Assembly: GCF_026151205.1 (NCBI RefSeq)
Contig: NC_087077.1
Coordinates: forward strand, 7,245,983 to 7,309,982
DNA: 64,000 nt
Source: Bolinopsis microptera
Lineage: Eukaryota; Ctenophora; Tentaculata; Lobata; Bolinopsidae
Reading direction: 5' to 3'
Shown: piece after piece, positions 45,601-57,159 of the stretch
How the letters are laid out: each line of letters begins with the position of its first letter
Position numbering within the stretch: position 1 is the stretch's first letter
The notes under the pieces: model-generated
Told to the model about the DNA's origin: nothing
Database searches by the model: none
What the model saw: the letters and a program-made list of their open reading frames with translations, nothing else
Program-made: the position numbers and the translations under genes

Positions 45601-48600
45601 TTGAATACTACAAAGATACAACCACAAAACAAGAGTAGAAATATAATTTTAAGGGAATATCCATGAAATTTGACGTTGTTCGTCACGACTTCTTTGTAAT
45701 ATGTTAAAGTTTGGGTCACGCTGGATTGCCGACCTACCTACCCGGATTATTCTACTGACTTTAATAAATTTAATCATTTCCAAACAAAATAGAGATTACC
45801 AACCAACTGGGCCTCGTATCATCTAGACAACTTGCTGGCCCCATTAAGCCGCTGAAATGCACTGATATGTGCTGGGGAAACGTTCAAAAAGGCACCAAAT
45901 CTTTGGCAGACTCTGTAAAAAGTAAAAACTCCAATTTAGAAATAGAAAGGCTCGTGCCCATCTACAGGGGGGTCTACTAGCAGCTTGCCAATATCCTAGA
46001 CCTACACATACTGTGCTACTCTCACTTACAACTGCATGCTAGACACCACTATTATATTCTGCTAAATGTAACAAGCAAGTGTACTTGGTAACCACGTGAT
46101 CCGTCGAGATGTCTCTGATTGGTGGTTGCCATGGTCACGTGTCCTGTTGTCAAGGTCACGTGGGGATGCTGCACGTTTTGATTGGATGGTGTGTCCCTGG
46201 ATTATCAAGATTAGCAGAATCCTGTGTTTTTGTCAGACTCGTTCGACATTTACACTGTTCTGTCATATCGTACTGCTCCTCTGCTGCAACCTCGCTCCGA
46301 TCCATTTCAATCTTTTCCTTTCTTGTGATGGGTCTCTTTATTTGGGACCGATGAGCAATGTACTTATAGAGCGTCCACTCTTTTAGTGTGCCACCCGCCG
46401 ATCCTTGATCGACCAAAACTAACATTCGAATTTCCGGCTGGCTGATGGCAGCTGTGGTTTATGACCAAGTCTAGATTAACTTTGGTGAAAAGTGCGGACC
46501 TGGGCCTTTGATTAATCAAGCCCTGTGCTTGTTGTTGTTCTATCTTATTCAGGGTGTTGTTCACACAAGTTCTAGCGCGGCTCCAAGTTGGGGCGTTCCA
46601 CCCTGACAATTTAATCGTTTATATTAGGCAGTAAAAGCTTTTTTACGCGTTATTTGTGCTCAAGTTCTTGTGTATTCGGATGTTTTAGCACAACAAACCA
46701 ATATTTAAACTCGAGTTGAAGAAATCCCCTTATTTTTACTGATCTGTAATATCGTCAGTATAAAGTTGGTGTTGAAGTTTCTACCCCTCACTGTCAAAAT
46801 ACATTTAAGGGTTTCCTCCATCAATATTAAGTCTACTTTTACGAATATAATGTTTTTTTATATTGTTTACGCTATTCATAAGTTCATATCATTACAGCGA
46901 AGGATTCGAGAAGAGTTCCAAGAACTGCAAGAAGAAAGTCAAGTTCTGGCTCCCAACATCCTTAACATAAAGTCCATAGACCCTGAGAGTCGAGAGGTGA
47001 GTACCCCTGATTTCCATCTTATTTTAGGCGCTGCTCATTTATTTGAGATTGCTCATTGAAATATTTATTATCTTGGACAGATTGTAAGTTTAATGTGGTT
47101 CATATTCTTTATAACGAATGATTACGACATTGAAATCAAAATCACTGTTGTTTAGCCAAATTATTATTATTTTTTAAATATAGCTAGCTCTGCCTGTGAA
47201 CTTTTCAACAGAAATACTGTCGCAAATTTGCCCAAATTTGAAATTTGAGACCGCCATGATGTCAAACTTATTAGAAATCTTGTAATTCAAAACACTTAAT
47301 CAGGAAATTAATGATAAGAGCCTAAGCATGGTACATGTTAATTACTATAGATTATTAGCAAACTATAGCAATCAATATAAAATATACTTTTATAAGTCGC
47401 TGAAACATTAAATTGTCTCGTTGAATTAGAGGCCCCAATATTATGTACTTATTATATATTATATGTGGATTCTGGTGGGGATTATTATCAATTATACCAT
47501 ACATGTTTTGTATATTATGGTATAATTACACTCCTTTCCCAGATGAGCTATGAATTGATCACGTGTTTTATCATATTGTGTCAACTTTAAGGTTAACGAA
47601 CATGCCTCACCTATATATTAAATATACATATAATACATGATACAGTATTAACTTAGTTATGAGGCAAATTGATTATATAAAGCATTTCTGACGATTCTTC
47701 AGAAATTTGTTTATCACGACATATTGCAACAAGTAAGACACTCGATATTTTAGGTAGGGGTCTCGATGTTTCAATCTTTCGCAAAACCTTTTGTCCATTC
47801 ATGATACAATACATAATATATAATATTATGATAATACATCATACTTTCTGAACGCATTTAATATTCTTGAACTCCATTGCGGATTTTGCTGCCAAATACC
47901 CCGCTTTTTAAAATGATTACGCAGTCGTTTATTAAAATCACAGTTTCTAACACTTGATAATGTTGGTTGAGAGCATTATATCAGAAAACATTAGGACTAA
48001 TCACGTGGTGAGGCGACATTTTTGTGAAAACTTTTTGTGGTGCATTGTGTGACTTTTCTGCTTGTCAGCATAATATTATTACATATTATCAAACCTGTTG
48101 CTTACTACCTGGGAGTTCAGTGCTAATTACTCAATAGATTCTGTTCCATAAATATTACAAATATCCGCAATTTCAACTCCACTGCACGATCATTACTTGC
48201 CAGTTTACACCAAGATACCTGCACTAGCACTGTAACTGTGCAACGTTCCCCACTCACAGTCAGTATAACATTGTGACCACAATACCAGTCACTCCGTCTC
48301 AGATCAGAGTGTGGTGTGTCACGTGGTATGTCACGTGACTGTGCACTGTGTCTCGTGATCATTACCGGCTCTTGAAGACTACACCAGCAGCCAGCACTGA
48401 TATACTGCATATATTTACTAGATATAAGACTGGTAGTGCTGGATATGTCTGTCGATCTCAAGCATCACTCTCTCGCTCGGGGGGAGACATCGTCACTTGT
48501 TCACACAGTCGGTGTGGTTTGTGTTTTAGCTTTCTCGCTATTCAGTGTGAGTACTTGTTAGTCACTATTTCGCAACTTAGGGTTGGCTGAAGTCCGATAT

Positions 48601-51600
48601 TTTGTAGATATTAGTTTCCGTTTCAACTGGAGGAGGGGCAGTAAAAATGTCTCACCTATGGTATAATGCACAAACGGTACAATACACTGTCAATACAATA
48701 TGTCTAGTAGCTGTTTCTGCTCCAGTCAGTATTTTTGCACTTTTGTTTTTCAATTCCAGCCGTTAATAGTGACTGATTTGCGCTATTCCTTACCTTTGAT
48801 ACCTTTGATCTGCTTCGTCGAAACTCGACAGGCCATCAGAGTTGCTGACCACCCCAGAGAGCAGATGCCTCTCGATCGATACGCCAGTCCAGTATAGAAT
48901 TGGAGTTCGGTGATGTGAAGTCCCGGATAGGCGGTTTATCTATATTTATAGATATACCACCAATATATAGATATATTTTATTATATTCTGTATTATTGAT
49001 ATGGAAGAGTGCTATGCAATAATATATCACCTACGGTATAATCCTCCGTCGAGACTGTAATGTACGGTAGAATTATGTATTGTGAGGGGGCTCATTGAAA
49101 GTATTGCCGATAAAACTTTCAGAATTATTGCCATAGTTCCATCTCTGAACGATTCTCAAGTTTTACAATTTTTCATCAATCTCCAAGTTTTACTTAAACT
49201 AAGTTTTGTCTTTGAATTTGGTTACTAATACTATCAAATCATTGGTAATTGGTGGTCCTTGTACAGGAGAGCTGCTGTGACGTCGGCAATATGTGTGTTC
49301 AATGGTGTGGATTGTGGGTGTGTTATAAATACTACATATCATCTCTTTTCACATATTAAGATAGATGTAGTGATCATGATTAGGCATACTATAATGCATA
49401 ATACCATAAGTGCCACTGGTTGAATATTTAGAACTCTCAAAGACTATATCGGCAAAGCAGTCACATCTCCTTCGGTACCAGTCAAATTATTTCTCTAGCC
49501 CCCACTCAGGTTAATGGTAGCAGCTTACCGGACTATAAAACTTGTAAAGCTGGTCCTCAGTAATGTAGCGGGGTTGGGGTACCCTATTTTGAGTGGATGG
49601 AGTTCTTTATTGTCCTACATCATCTCGTCATAGCTCTGGCACTCGTCACTTGGCAGCTTCAGATTTTCTTTCGCGTAAGCAGTTTATCATATTTTGTCGC
49701 TCGTGATCGTACGATTACTGCAGAATTCCAAGTTCAAAATATTCAGCGTATCGTGCACCGATGAAGTTTGCTCATGCGTCGAGGCTACGCTTTAAGAATC
49801 GCATAAGCTGTTTATCATATTTTGTCGCTCGTGATCGTACGATTACTGCAGAATTCCAAGTTCAAAATATTCAGCGTATCGTGCACCGATGAAGTGTGCT
49901 CATGTGTTGAGACTTGAGGTACCTCTTACGCTTTAAGAATCCTATTTAAAACCTCGGCTTACCGTTCAATGTCAAGTTAAACCAGTTAACTGCAAAATAT
50001 CTTGATATTTATTCTTATATTAACTTAAATAATGTTACCATCTAAGTCCCTCCCTCCCTTAAGCTACAATTCTCAAAATTCGTGAAGTAAGTTAAAACAC
50101 TCCATGATCTCAAGCAAGTTAAAATCTTGTAATGTAGTGGCAAGCAGTGCACAATTACATTGATTAGCCCTCCAGTCCGCGCACATAAAGGTTGAGACGG
50201 TCAGACGACCTCTACCTGTAGGTCGATCTCTGGTTCATTTCTTGTTCATGTAAAATCTCGTGCAGAGTCTCTGACTTTAAACTGGACCGTTTTACTTTAA
50301 AAACCTCGTCGTTTTAATAGCGCATTATATTTATAACCGTTATGTTAGCGCTGCTTAGCGATTCGATCTTAAGTTCAGTGGGATTTGGCAGTTTGGTTCA
50401 TTTTGATGTTTTGGTGACAGCTTTGCTGACGCAACCACAAAGTTGTCACCAAAACATGAAAGCCTCTTCGGTCATCTTGGGAGAATCAAAATGAATTTGT
50501 CGATTTTGCAGAGTGTCGCTATACTAGATGGAGAATCAAGTCGAAATGTAATTGTTTTATTAGTGTGTTCATTAGTGTTATCAAGATTCTAGCCAGAACT
50601 CACGTGAAGAGTATTTTATTTAGATAAAGATAGAAATTACCGGGCGGATAGGGTTAAAATCCGTAGTTCGGGGAATTATTCTTTGCAATTTTAGTCACGG
50701 ATAGTTGTTGAAAAGATTGTAGTAGACGCAGACGTGTAGGTTTTAGCTACATTCATGACAGCTTGTAGAGCTGAAGTTCCAGTTAACGCGATGTGTTCAT
50801 TGTACCGACACTATATTTGCCGGCGTTCCAATGTATCGTAGAGAACTGTTTACAGTCCGTTTAAAAAGCACAAATTGAATTTCCCGATAGGTTTTACCGA
50901 ATTAGTTTATTGGATTATCCACAAAACACACTTTGTACCCGTATCGCACACCATTAAACCACTGTAACATGGTTATTGGTTATGACTTATGAAGTGTATT
51001 TTGAACTTGACCTACTCTTCGTAAATTGTCTCTCAGTCGTAGTGCCATAAATTTGTGTAGGCCCTGGCCCTGGAGTCTAGACCCATTGCTAGACCCATTG
51101 CTGATAACTTTCACTCCCAGACTCATTTTCAAGAAATGAACATTAGAGTCCTGCTGTATTTTTTAGCATACTATCCGACATCTGAGTCGCTCAGTTAGAT
51201 TTGAAATGGAGGTCTTCCTTTAGTCGGATGAACGGATGAAGGAAGAATTAACGAACAGCTATAAAACTTTAAAACTTTTAGCGTACTGACTTGTAATTTA
51301 GTAATCGACGCATGAGTACAGTTCACGACAGCGAGAATGTATAACTATTTTCAATCCTAACCCTATTTTTATTAGTATCTTTGTTTCTCCAGCGATAGAT
51401 CCCGTTATAATCCGAAATCTTTACCTTTAAGACTGACATTTAATGACAGACCGCTAATCGTCATTCTATTCGCCGAATGTGGTCCCACTAATTGAGGAAT
51501 GTGGTCCCATTAATTGAGGAACGTGGTCCGATTAATTGAGGAGCTTGTTTTAAGAGGTGGTCGTTTTTAACATTCAGAAACTCTAATCGTAGTGGTGTCA

Positions 51601-54600
51601 TTTTGTTTCAAGTGCATTTAGGTTACTGTCATAATACCTATTATATATCAGTGTAATCGGTTTGATAAGCATGACACGGGTGACAGCTAAATTCATTAAA
51701 ATTTGCGACAAATTCTGGATGTATTTAAGCATTCACATAATATGCATCAGCCTGTGATTGAAAACTAGTGATACTGTTGACTAAAACGTTTAAGTCAAAA
51801 CTTACGTTATGCTCCTATTTAATTGCAATGGTGGTTGCTGACTGCTGAGGTCATTTATATAGGATAACTTAGTTGTTGTTTAATAGATATCTTAGCATAT
51901 AATATTTGTTGATATAATGTAAGTTATAAAATCATCATATTGCCTAATTAAAGTATAATAATGTAGATATATTCTATTTATTTTTAAGACTTTGGTTAAA
52001 TAATAGGCTGCATGCTGCTGAAATAATTATAGGTCTACTAACTTTAAGTTGCAATTGTGAACACCGCTAATACAAATAAAAATTCTGGACGCAAAAATAT
52101 AAAACTCTTTAGGCCGGAAAATTAGAATCTATCAAAAATGTCCATTACATACCACGTTTCTAACTTAACTTAGAAATTTACAAGTCTTCCTAATCAGGAG
52201 CACAGTAATACTCTTGACTGTAATCTCAATTAAGATTAATACATACATATAATATAATGATGATAGAAATCAACTCCAAACTCCTTAACTCTTAGAAATC
52301 AAAACCCCAGTGAATTATTTTCCAAAAAAGTCCTTAAATCAGACATCAGAATTATTGATCTGTGGATTTATACAGGGTGGAGTAGGCTAACCACACCACT
52401 AGATACTGACAATTTAACAAATTGTATGGCATTGAAAAAGGAACATTAAGTTCATTTTGGCCCACCCTGTAACCCCAGATCAGTACATTCCCACATTTTT
52501 GTAGGAGTAAAGTGACGAGTAACACACTTCTAACCCGCCTGCTGAAAGCTGCCTGCTTATAGACCATCTGTATCCTTTCTGATATCATAGACCTAATCAT
52601 CATGATTAAAGCTGTTCTTTTTGGAAGCAGTGCAAATAAATTAATAAGCTGATGATACTAGTGATGATTTCAAGTCAAAAATTCAAGTTAATTTTAAAAG
52701 ACAGCTGTAAAGCAATTTTTCTTAACTACTGAAATCAGGAGATGTTGAAGCAGTTTGAGACTCTCATTGAGGATGCTAAGGAAGAGGTAAGTTTGTATTT
52801 GACTCTGTTTGTTTGTTTGTACGTGTGTACCAGTGTACGTGTGTACGTTGAATACATAGTTACTTCATGGTAAGGTTTTTAAAAAACATATTTGATAGAT
52901 TTACAGATCTAGCTTGACAAAAATTTTCAGAAAAAATCATGTTCGCGGGAAGCGAAAATCCGATGAGTTTTTCAGACCCACCATTTGGGTTGCCAGACCC
53001 ACTCTTTTAGAGTGAAGACCCACCATTCTGGTTGCCAGACCAACTTTTCTAAGGTGAAGACCCACCATTCTGATTGCCAGACCCACTATTTAACAGGGGC
53101 TCATAATGCGCAAAATTTGGCCGCAGTCGAGTGGGTCTGCCTAAAATTCACAGATCTAGCTGTGGGTCTGAGACATATGTTTAAAAAAACCTTACTTCAT
53201 GGTACATAATATTATAAGTTAAGACTATTTATGACCGTTATTATGTTCACGTCGGCCCCCACTCCTAGCATCACGTCGTGTGGACTGTAAAATGTAGATT
53301 ACAAGTTCATCCCTACTAATACTGCTCTGACAGTGTAATGTGTTTAGTAGTTAAGACGATCTGAGAGAGTTCTCAGTGTTATAGTTGCCTCTTTGTAGAT
53401 CCTTTGTCTCCTTGTCTCCTTGTGCTTGTTGTAGACTCCTTGTGCTTCTTTTAGACTCCTTGTGCTTGTTTTAGACTCCTTGTGCTTGTTTTATACTCCT
53501 TGTGCTTGTTGTTGCATCATGTACGTCTCTTCTGTTCTGTGCTCAACTTAAACATGATTAATCTATGTGAAAAGGTAAGTTTTGTAACATGTTTGATGTT
53601 ACAGTATGTACTGTTTTTGATATTTTGTGCAAGTTGCACTGCGACCTTAGTTACAGGAGTAAATGCTGCAGTTATAAGTTTAGCGTTTGCAATGTATACC
53701 TGAATTCCGGGTCAACTAAGCTCAAATGTTCCAGAACTACACTGGTCTGGTGTTCGAGGTTTCACAGTTTCCCCAAATAATAGTTGATAGGTTGATCAGT
53801 CTAGTCACTCTAGTGGCTGAATAAATGTACAGGCGATTATTTAAACTTGGTGATTTGTGCGGTTGTTCAGTGTTCACTGTAACTACATGTTACTAATAAT
53901 GTAACTAAATGTTACTAATAATGTAACTTACTGTTACTTACTTGTAACTTATGTTACTAACGTGGGTGCAGTATGTACACAACCCTCCTAGGAATACAGT
54001 AACCCCCTGGCTCCCTCCTCCTACCCCCAATATGGTACTGAACTCGATGTTAAATACTGCTCCTTCTACCTCAAGACTGGAGCCTGCCGGTTCGGAGACA
54101 GGTATTTGAAATTTTAATTATTAAATAATAAATAAATTCTAACATTGATTACACGCTTCGACATTAAAATATAGCCAACAAAGATGTACATTTAAGTCAT
54201 TTAAGCGAGACTTATTACAATTATTGTTGGGGTCTTGTTGTTATAGAAAGAAATGGGTCTGCGATCTTTTGGTTCATAGTTCTGGGCAGTAACCTGGCTT
54301 ATTTACTAGCTACATACATGCTACATGAAGAGGTCTCCTCCTAGTCGTTGGAGTGGCCTGCATCACACACATCTCTTCTACGGTGTAACATTTTCCTCCA
54401 TTCCACTCGTTTTAAAGCTAACTATTTTACTGCGTCTCTGCCAGGGACAAAAGGAAATCGCGGCATGTACGAGATCGCGATTTTCCCCATTCTTAGCGAT
54501 AAATTTTATGTATAGTCTTATGTATAGTCTGTCAAAAATCGCGGTATCGCGATTTTTGGGCAAAATAATCTCGATTTTCTTTTGTCCCTGGTCTCTGCTG

Positions 54601-57159
54601 ATGTTATCGACACCTGTAAAACCAGCCGCATCCTCGAGTACACAGGCCATCCAGCCTTTGCGGGGTTGTCCTCTCAGTCTCTTTCCATAGTTTGGTTTCC
54701 AATCCAGTAAAAAATTGGGAAACCGTGTCTCTGGCATTCTGACAACGTGTCCGTACCACCTTAGTCTAGCCGAACTGATGAAAGTTTCAATAGACTTAAT
54801 TCCAGCATTTACTAGCACAATGTTTAAATTACTGATATAGCATAACCGGTATCCCCCAGATGTTCGAGATACCACATGAAGCCACCCTCCAGTGACACTA
54901 TTCTGCTTCCCTCCATGTTCCAACACATATCCCTAGGAGAGGACTTCACTAACGACCTCGACACAGATTCTGGACTAGAGGTACCTCCGGTTTAATGTAC
55001 CTCACATTTAGTGTACCTCCGCTTCAATGTACCTCACATTTAGTGTACCTCCGCTTTAATATACCTCACATTTAGTGTACCTCCGCTTTAATGTACCCTC
55101 TAGATCTTATTTTCATATTTCCCAGCACGAAGATGTTGATACGAACAAAGTTTTCACAGAATTTTTTTGGGATGTTTTCCCTGAATTCCAAGCAGCTGGC
55201 CAAGTAACCATGTTCAAGGTAAGCGCTGTGGCTTTATTTTGTACGGGGTTTTACTGTAATGGCTATATATCGAGTTCACTGTGAGGCCTGTGTGCTGTTT
55301 TTACTGTCAACTTGAACAATCAGACAGATCACTTCCTCGGCTTGTGATTACCAATAGTAGGCGGACTTTACTGTCAAATAACTTGCCCCGTTTTCAGCTG
55401 ATAAGCTGAACTTCGACGATCAGACTAGACTCGACAATCTTGAACTTCGACGTGACAGTCACATCCATGTTAAATGACATAGATGTGCGACTGGACTGCT
55501 GACCAGACTCAAACTCGCGACTGTACTACTCTAAATAACACAATTATTCAGTTTTTAAATACACACTAGAGAGATTCTGAATCTGAAAATAGCGCCTTAT
55601 ATATAGAAAAGGTTGGTGAATCACAAAACTATTAATACGTCACTCTGTTCAGGTTTGCTGTAACCACGAGCCACATTTGAGAGGGAACGTGTACGTTCAG
55701 TACCAAAACGAGCACGAGGCTGTCAAAGCGTACGCCAAGTTTAATGGCCGCTTCTACGCCGGGAGACAGATATCTTGCGAGTTTGTTAAGATAGAGAAGT
55801 GGAAATCTGCTATCTGTGGTCAGTTAGTTTCTTCAAGCTTTGGAATAAGAATCCCTTAAAATGTGGGCCGTCAAGTCGGAGTTTGAAACTTTTCAATTTT
55901 CGTGATATTTCGTGATGTAATGTTTCCACCGCCAACCTAATTTTGCCTCGTTATTGTGCCTGTTATCTTATTAAAACCTTCCTCTCTGCAGGCCAGTTTC
56001 ACCGGATGAAATGCCCTAAAGGAAAGCACTGCAATTTCCTCCACGTGTTTAAGAACCCTGGCGGCCTGTTCATGGTTCACGGTAGTGAAGTATCTGCCGG
56101 ACCTAATCGTTCTAGTCTGAGTATGAAAGGAGAACACGCCGTCAGGAACTTGGACTGCCATCCTGTGGTCCAGGCAGCAAGGGCGCGAGCACATGGGTGA
56201 GTCACGTGATACTCTTCCAGCCTCGTGCTTTGTGCAATATGTTAGTTGTTTGTTGTACTGATTCTGTTAAAGTACCCTATTTAACTGATATATTCTTGTT
56301 AAATACAAACTTGTTACAGGTTCCCTGGAGGAGGTAGGAACTGGCCGCCAAATCAGATGTCAGGACAGAACCAGAGCCCTGGTTTCAGACCGTGCAGTCC
56401 TTTCTCTCATCACCAGGGTCACACTAGCCCTCGGCGAGGCAGCATGTCACCACACCGGGGAAGGGGTGGACTCAATCCCTCGCCTTACCGCGGCAGAGGG
56501 GGTCAAAGCCCTTCCCCAAACCGAAACAGAGGGGGCCATAGCCCCTCGCCCTTCCGCAGCAGAGGTGGCCAAAGCCCTTCCCCAAACCGAAACAGAGGGG
56601 GCCATAGCCCCTCGCCCTTCCGCGGCAGAGGTGGTCATAGCCCTTCCCCAAACCGAAACAGAGGGGGCCATAGCCCCTCGCCCTTCCGCGGCAGAGGTGG
56701 TCATAGCCCTTCTCCAAACAGAGCTCGAGGGGGATATAGTCCTACACCACACCGCGGAAAGAACTACGTTCCGAATGGTAACAGTAACGGTAGTGAACGA
56801 GGTGGAGGGTCACATCCGGGTTTAAAACGGTCCAGTTCTAAGGAGAGAAGACATAGCGGGAAAAGCAAATCCCCAAAAGACAGAAGTAGATCCCCGAGGG
56901 ACAGTAAAAGGTTAGGAAACGAACTTTCAATCTGATTGGTATTACTATTACGGTTACTATGATCGTTGGATGGGGCTGATTATTACAAAGTAATTGATAA
57001 AATCGAGGTCTTAAATTTTAAAGCCCTTTCGAAATTACTTTTTTAATCTGCATATTTATTGATAACTACTGGTCCATAGTTATTAAATGTGACTAAAGAT
57101 ATCGCAGATCACGCCGCGGTCGATCAAGATCTAGGAGTCCTCGCCGACGGAGATCCTAG
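33659..57159 (+). CDS. ZRSR2: U2AF35-related splicing factor ZRSR2
   Basis: Twelve exons join in frame: 33659-33763, 35511-35552, 36355-36463, 46898-46996, 52739-52786, 53992-54101, 54860-54980, 55126-55218, 55653-55818, 55992-56196, 56320-56910, 57108-57159; 579 residues plus a short unseen or 33210-33220 first exon. Order: charged coiled coil (exons 1-5), CCCH finger CSFYLKTGACRFGDRC-SRYH, U2AF-homology RRM (exons 7-9: FTEFFWDVFPEF, HLRGNVYVQYQNE, FNGRFYAGRQISCEF), second CCCH finger CGQFHRMKCPKGKHCNFLH, then an RG/RS tail. ZRSR2 recognises the 3' splice site of U12-type introns and also acts in U2-type splicing. The tail holds a 66-bp repeat (about 56500-56720) encoding RGGHSPSP units not typical of vertebrate ZRSR2. 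Intron 3 (10.4 kb) contains an opposite-strand gene; intron 7 is a 32-bp repeat array. Confidence 0.92.
34000..34038. repeat. Perfect 14-bp stem hairpin in ZRSR2 intron 1
   Basis: GGGTCACGTTGACT and AGTCAACGTGACCC are separated by 11 bases. No other element boundary is visible. Confidence 0.6.
34376..34466. repeat. 45-bp tandem duplication
   Basis: Two copies of a 45-bp unit beginning TAACGAGGAAATTCGGT lie in ZRSR2 intron 1. The rest of this 1.7-kb intron (33764-35510) shows no gene. Confidence 0.65.
35959..36300. repeat. Duplicated segment of about 170 bp in ZRSR2 intron 2
   Basis: Two diverged copies (about 35959-36125 and 36126-36300) share GGTTTCAGAATGCTGCGAT and GTACTCAATAATTCAT. The second ends about 55 bp before the third exon. 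Confidence 0.6.
36877..44115 (-). CDS. Aequorin/coelenterazine-binding-type EF-hand protein, nested in ZRSR2 intron 3
   Basis: Exons in transcript order are 44009-44115, 41606-41750, 40754-40900 and 36877-37062; phases agree and the product is 194 residues (aequorin precursor 196). Loop 1 (33-44), DEDRDGYVTIEE, is canonical; loop 3 (125-136), DENNNNQIADQE, is plausible and follows ALFDII as in aequorin; loop 4 (159-170), DKKKKGYISREE, has lysines at positions 3 and 5 and is probably poor. The 41-residue segment with SVFWGEVGLKPGKK and KKELEREARGKPTL aligns with the aequorin region between loops 1 and 3. The aequorin C-terminal proline and the His/Trp pair of its last helix are replaced (SEFCSFFHPEK, end VRVV), so light emission is doubtful; calcium or luciferin binding is more likely. 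N-terminal MGN could be myristoylated. Confidence 0.85.
39204..39517. mobile_element. 314-bp G-run MITE
   Basis: The element starts with about 24 G and ends with 15 C. Inside, TCAAACTACATTTTTGTACA on the left is the inverse of TGTACAAAATGTAGTTGGA on the right. TATATTA flanks both sides (39197-39203 and 39518-39524), a 7-bp duplication, or 8 with one mismatch. The interior carries three copies of GGCCACCAGATTTTTGCCAA-like sequence. Non-coding. It lies in intron 3 of the nested EF-hand gene. Confidence 0.85.
39536..40420. mobile_element. 885-bp TA-flanked element with CCTTACTCGGGA termini
   Basis: The ends CCTTACTCGGGA and TCCCGAGTAAGG are flanked by TA (39534-39535, 40421-40422). Further inverted similarity includes GGCGGGTTTTGG and TCCGCCATATTTTTCCCGG near both ends. 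A plus-strand frame at 39818-40123 (101 residues, ending acidic) has no recognised domain. The CCTTA start and TA target resemble the pogo-like copy at 30475. It begins 18 bp from the preceding MITE. Confidence 0.75.
42369..44008. other. Intron 1 of the nested EF-hand gene, distal part
   Basis: No gene or repeat is recognised between the first and second exons of the EF-hand gene apart from AT-rich sequence. A frame at 42675-42890 shows no conserved content. Confidence 0.35.
44131..44220 (-). repeat. 10-bp repeat array immediately upstream of the EF-hand gene
   Basis: Nine contiguous decamers of GTAGTAACCA and close variants begin 15 bases upstream of the start codon (minus-strand reading TGGTTACTAC). 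The array must lie in the 5' UTR or core promoter. No splice acceptor is visible between it and the ATG. Confidence 0.75.
44221..46897. other. Rest of ZRSR2 intron 3
   Basis: Upstream flank of the nested gene. CACGTG-type E-boxes cluster near 46095, 46137 and 46157. Minus-strand coding-like scraps near 45850-45890 and 46160-46600 are noted but not assigned. Confidence 0.35.
46997..49670. other. ZRSR2 intron 4, first part
   Basis: AT-rich intron sequence. Two CACGTG motifs occur near 48318 and 48332. No gene recognised. Confidence 0.35.
49671..49930. repeat. 128-bp tandem duplication
   Basis: Two nearly identical copies (49671-49798 and 49799-about 49927) share a long exact block beginning TTTATCATATTTTGTCGCTC. 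The high identity indicates a recent duplication. Confidence 0.85.
50406..50457. repeat. Short hairpin, 14-bp perfect stem
   Basis: ATGTTTTGGTGACA and TGTCACCAAAACAT pair perfectly, with partial extension (GCTTTG against CAAAG) into a loop of about 12 bases. Its size is at the low end for a microRNA precursor. It could be a transposon fragment. Confidence 0.5.
51474..51541. repeat. 22-bp tandem repeat, three units
   Basis: Three units of GAATGTGGTCCCATTAATTG followed by AG, with one or two changes each. They lie in ZRSR2 intron 4. Confidence 0.75.
52373..52469. mobile_element. 97-bp mariner-like MITE
   Basis: TA-CAGGGTGG at the left and CCACCCTG-TA at the right form short inverted ends at a TA target. 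This is the common terminus of small Tc1/mariner derivatives. The inverted repeats are only 8 bp, so confidence is moderate. Confidence 0.55.
52872..53193. mobile_element. AAGGTTTT MITE, copy 2 (complete), with 42-bp internal repeats
   Basis: The ends AAGGTTTTTAAAAAACATAT and ACATATGTTTAAAAAAACCTT are inverted copies. ACTTCATGGT flanks the element on both sides (52862-52871, 53194-53203); because the terminus overlaps, the duplication could be read as 6, 8 or 10 bp. The interior has about three 42-bp units with GACCCACCATT. It is the complete relative of 2994-3314, which lies about 50 kb away inside the LTR fossil. Confidence 0.88.
53411..53512. repeat. 20-bp tandem repeat
   Basis: About five units of TGTGCTTGTTTTAGACTCCT lie in ZRSR2 intron 5. 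The unit is pyrimidine-rich on the transcribed strand. Confidence 0.8.
54335..54840 (-). mobile_element. LINE 3' ORF fragment in ZRSR2 intron 6
   Basis: On the minus strand the frame reads SSARLRWYGHVVRMP, NYGKRLRGQPRKGW and VLEDAAGFTG, the same C-terminal motif as at 27.5 kb, from a related non-LTR lineage. It ends about 20 bp before the seventh ZRSR2 exon and is interrupted by a hAT MITE at 54442-54590, so it is the older of the two. Confidence 0.75.
54442..54590. mobile_element. 149-bp hAT-type MITE inside the LINE fragment
   Basis: The inverted ends are CAGGGACAAAAG and CTTTTGTCCCTG. A perfect 8-bp target duplication GTCTCTGC flanks it at 54434-54441 and 54591-54598. Internal ATCGCGATTTT blocks are also inverted copies. 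Confidence 0.92.
54981..55100. repeat. 32-bp tandem array filling ZRSR2 intron 7
   Basis: Nearly four units of GTACCTCCGCTTTAATGTAC followed by CTCACATTTAGT fill most of the 145-bp intron. Every unit begins GTACCT, the same bases as the 5' splice site, so the donor itself is part of the array. Confidence 0.85.

Noticed and set aside
45840-46620. Coding-like scraps on the minus strand inside ZRSR2 intron 3
   Set aside because: Short segments look protein-like, but frames are broken, no domain is recognised and no splice structure joins them. They may be an old transposon remnant.
53482-53780. Hydrophobic frames in ZRSR2 intron 5
   Set aside because: They overlap a pyrimidine-rich 20-bp repeat and have no conserved content.
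54378-54926. A single 182-codon minus-strand gene
   Set aside because: It runs through a hAT MITE and into the antisense of a ZRSR2 exon. Only the LINE-derived middle part is real coding history.
56447-56825. Overlapping frames on both strands in the ZRSR2 tail
   Set aside because: They arise from the 66-bp repeat, whose length is a multiple of three and so keeps all frames open.
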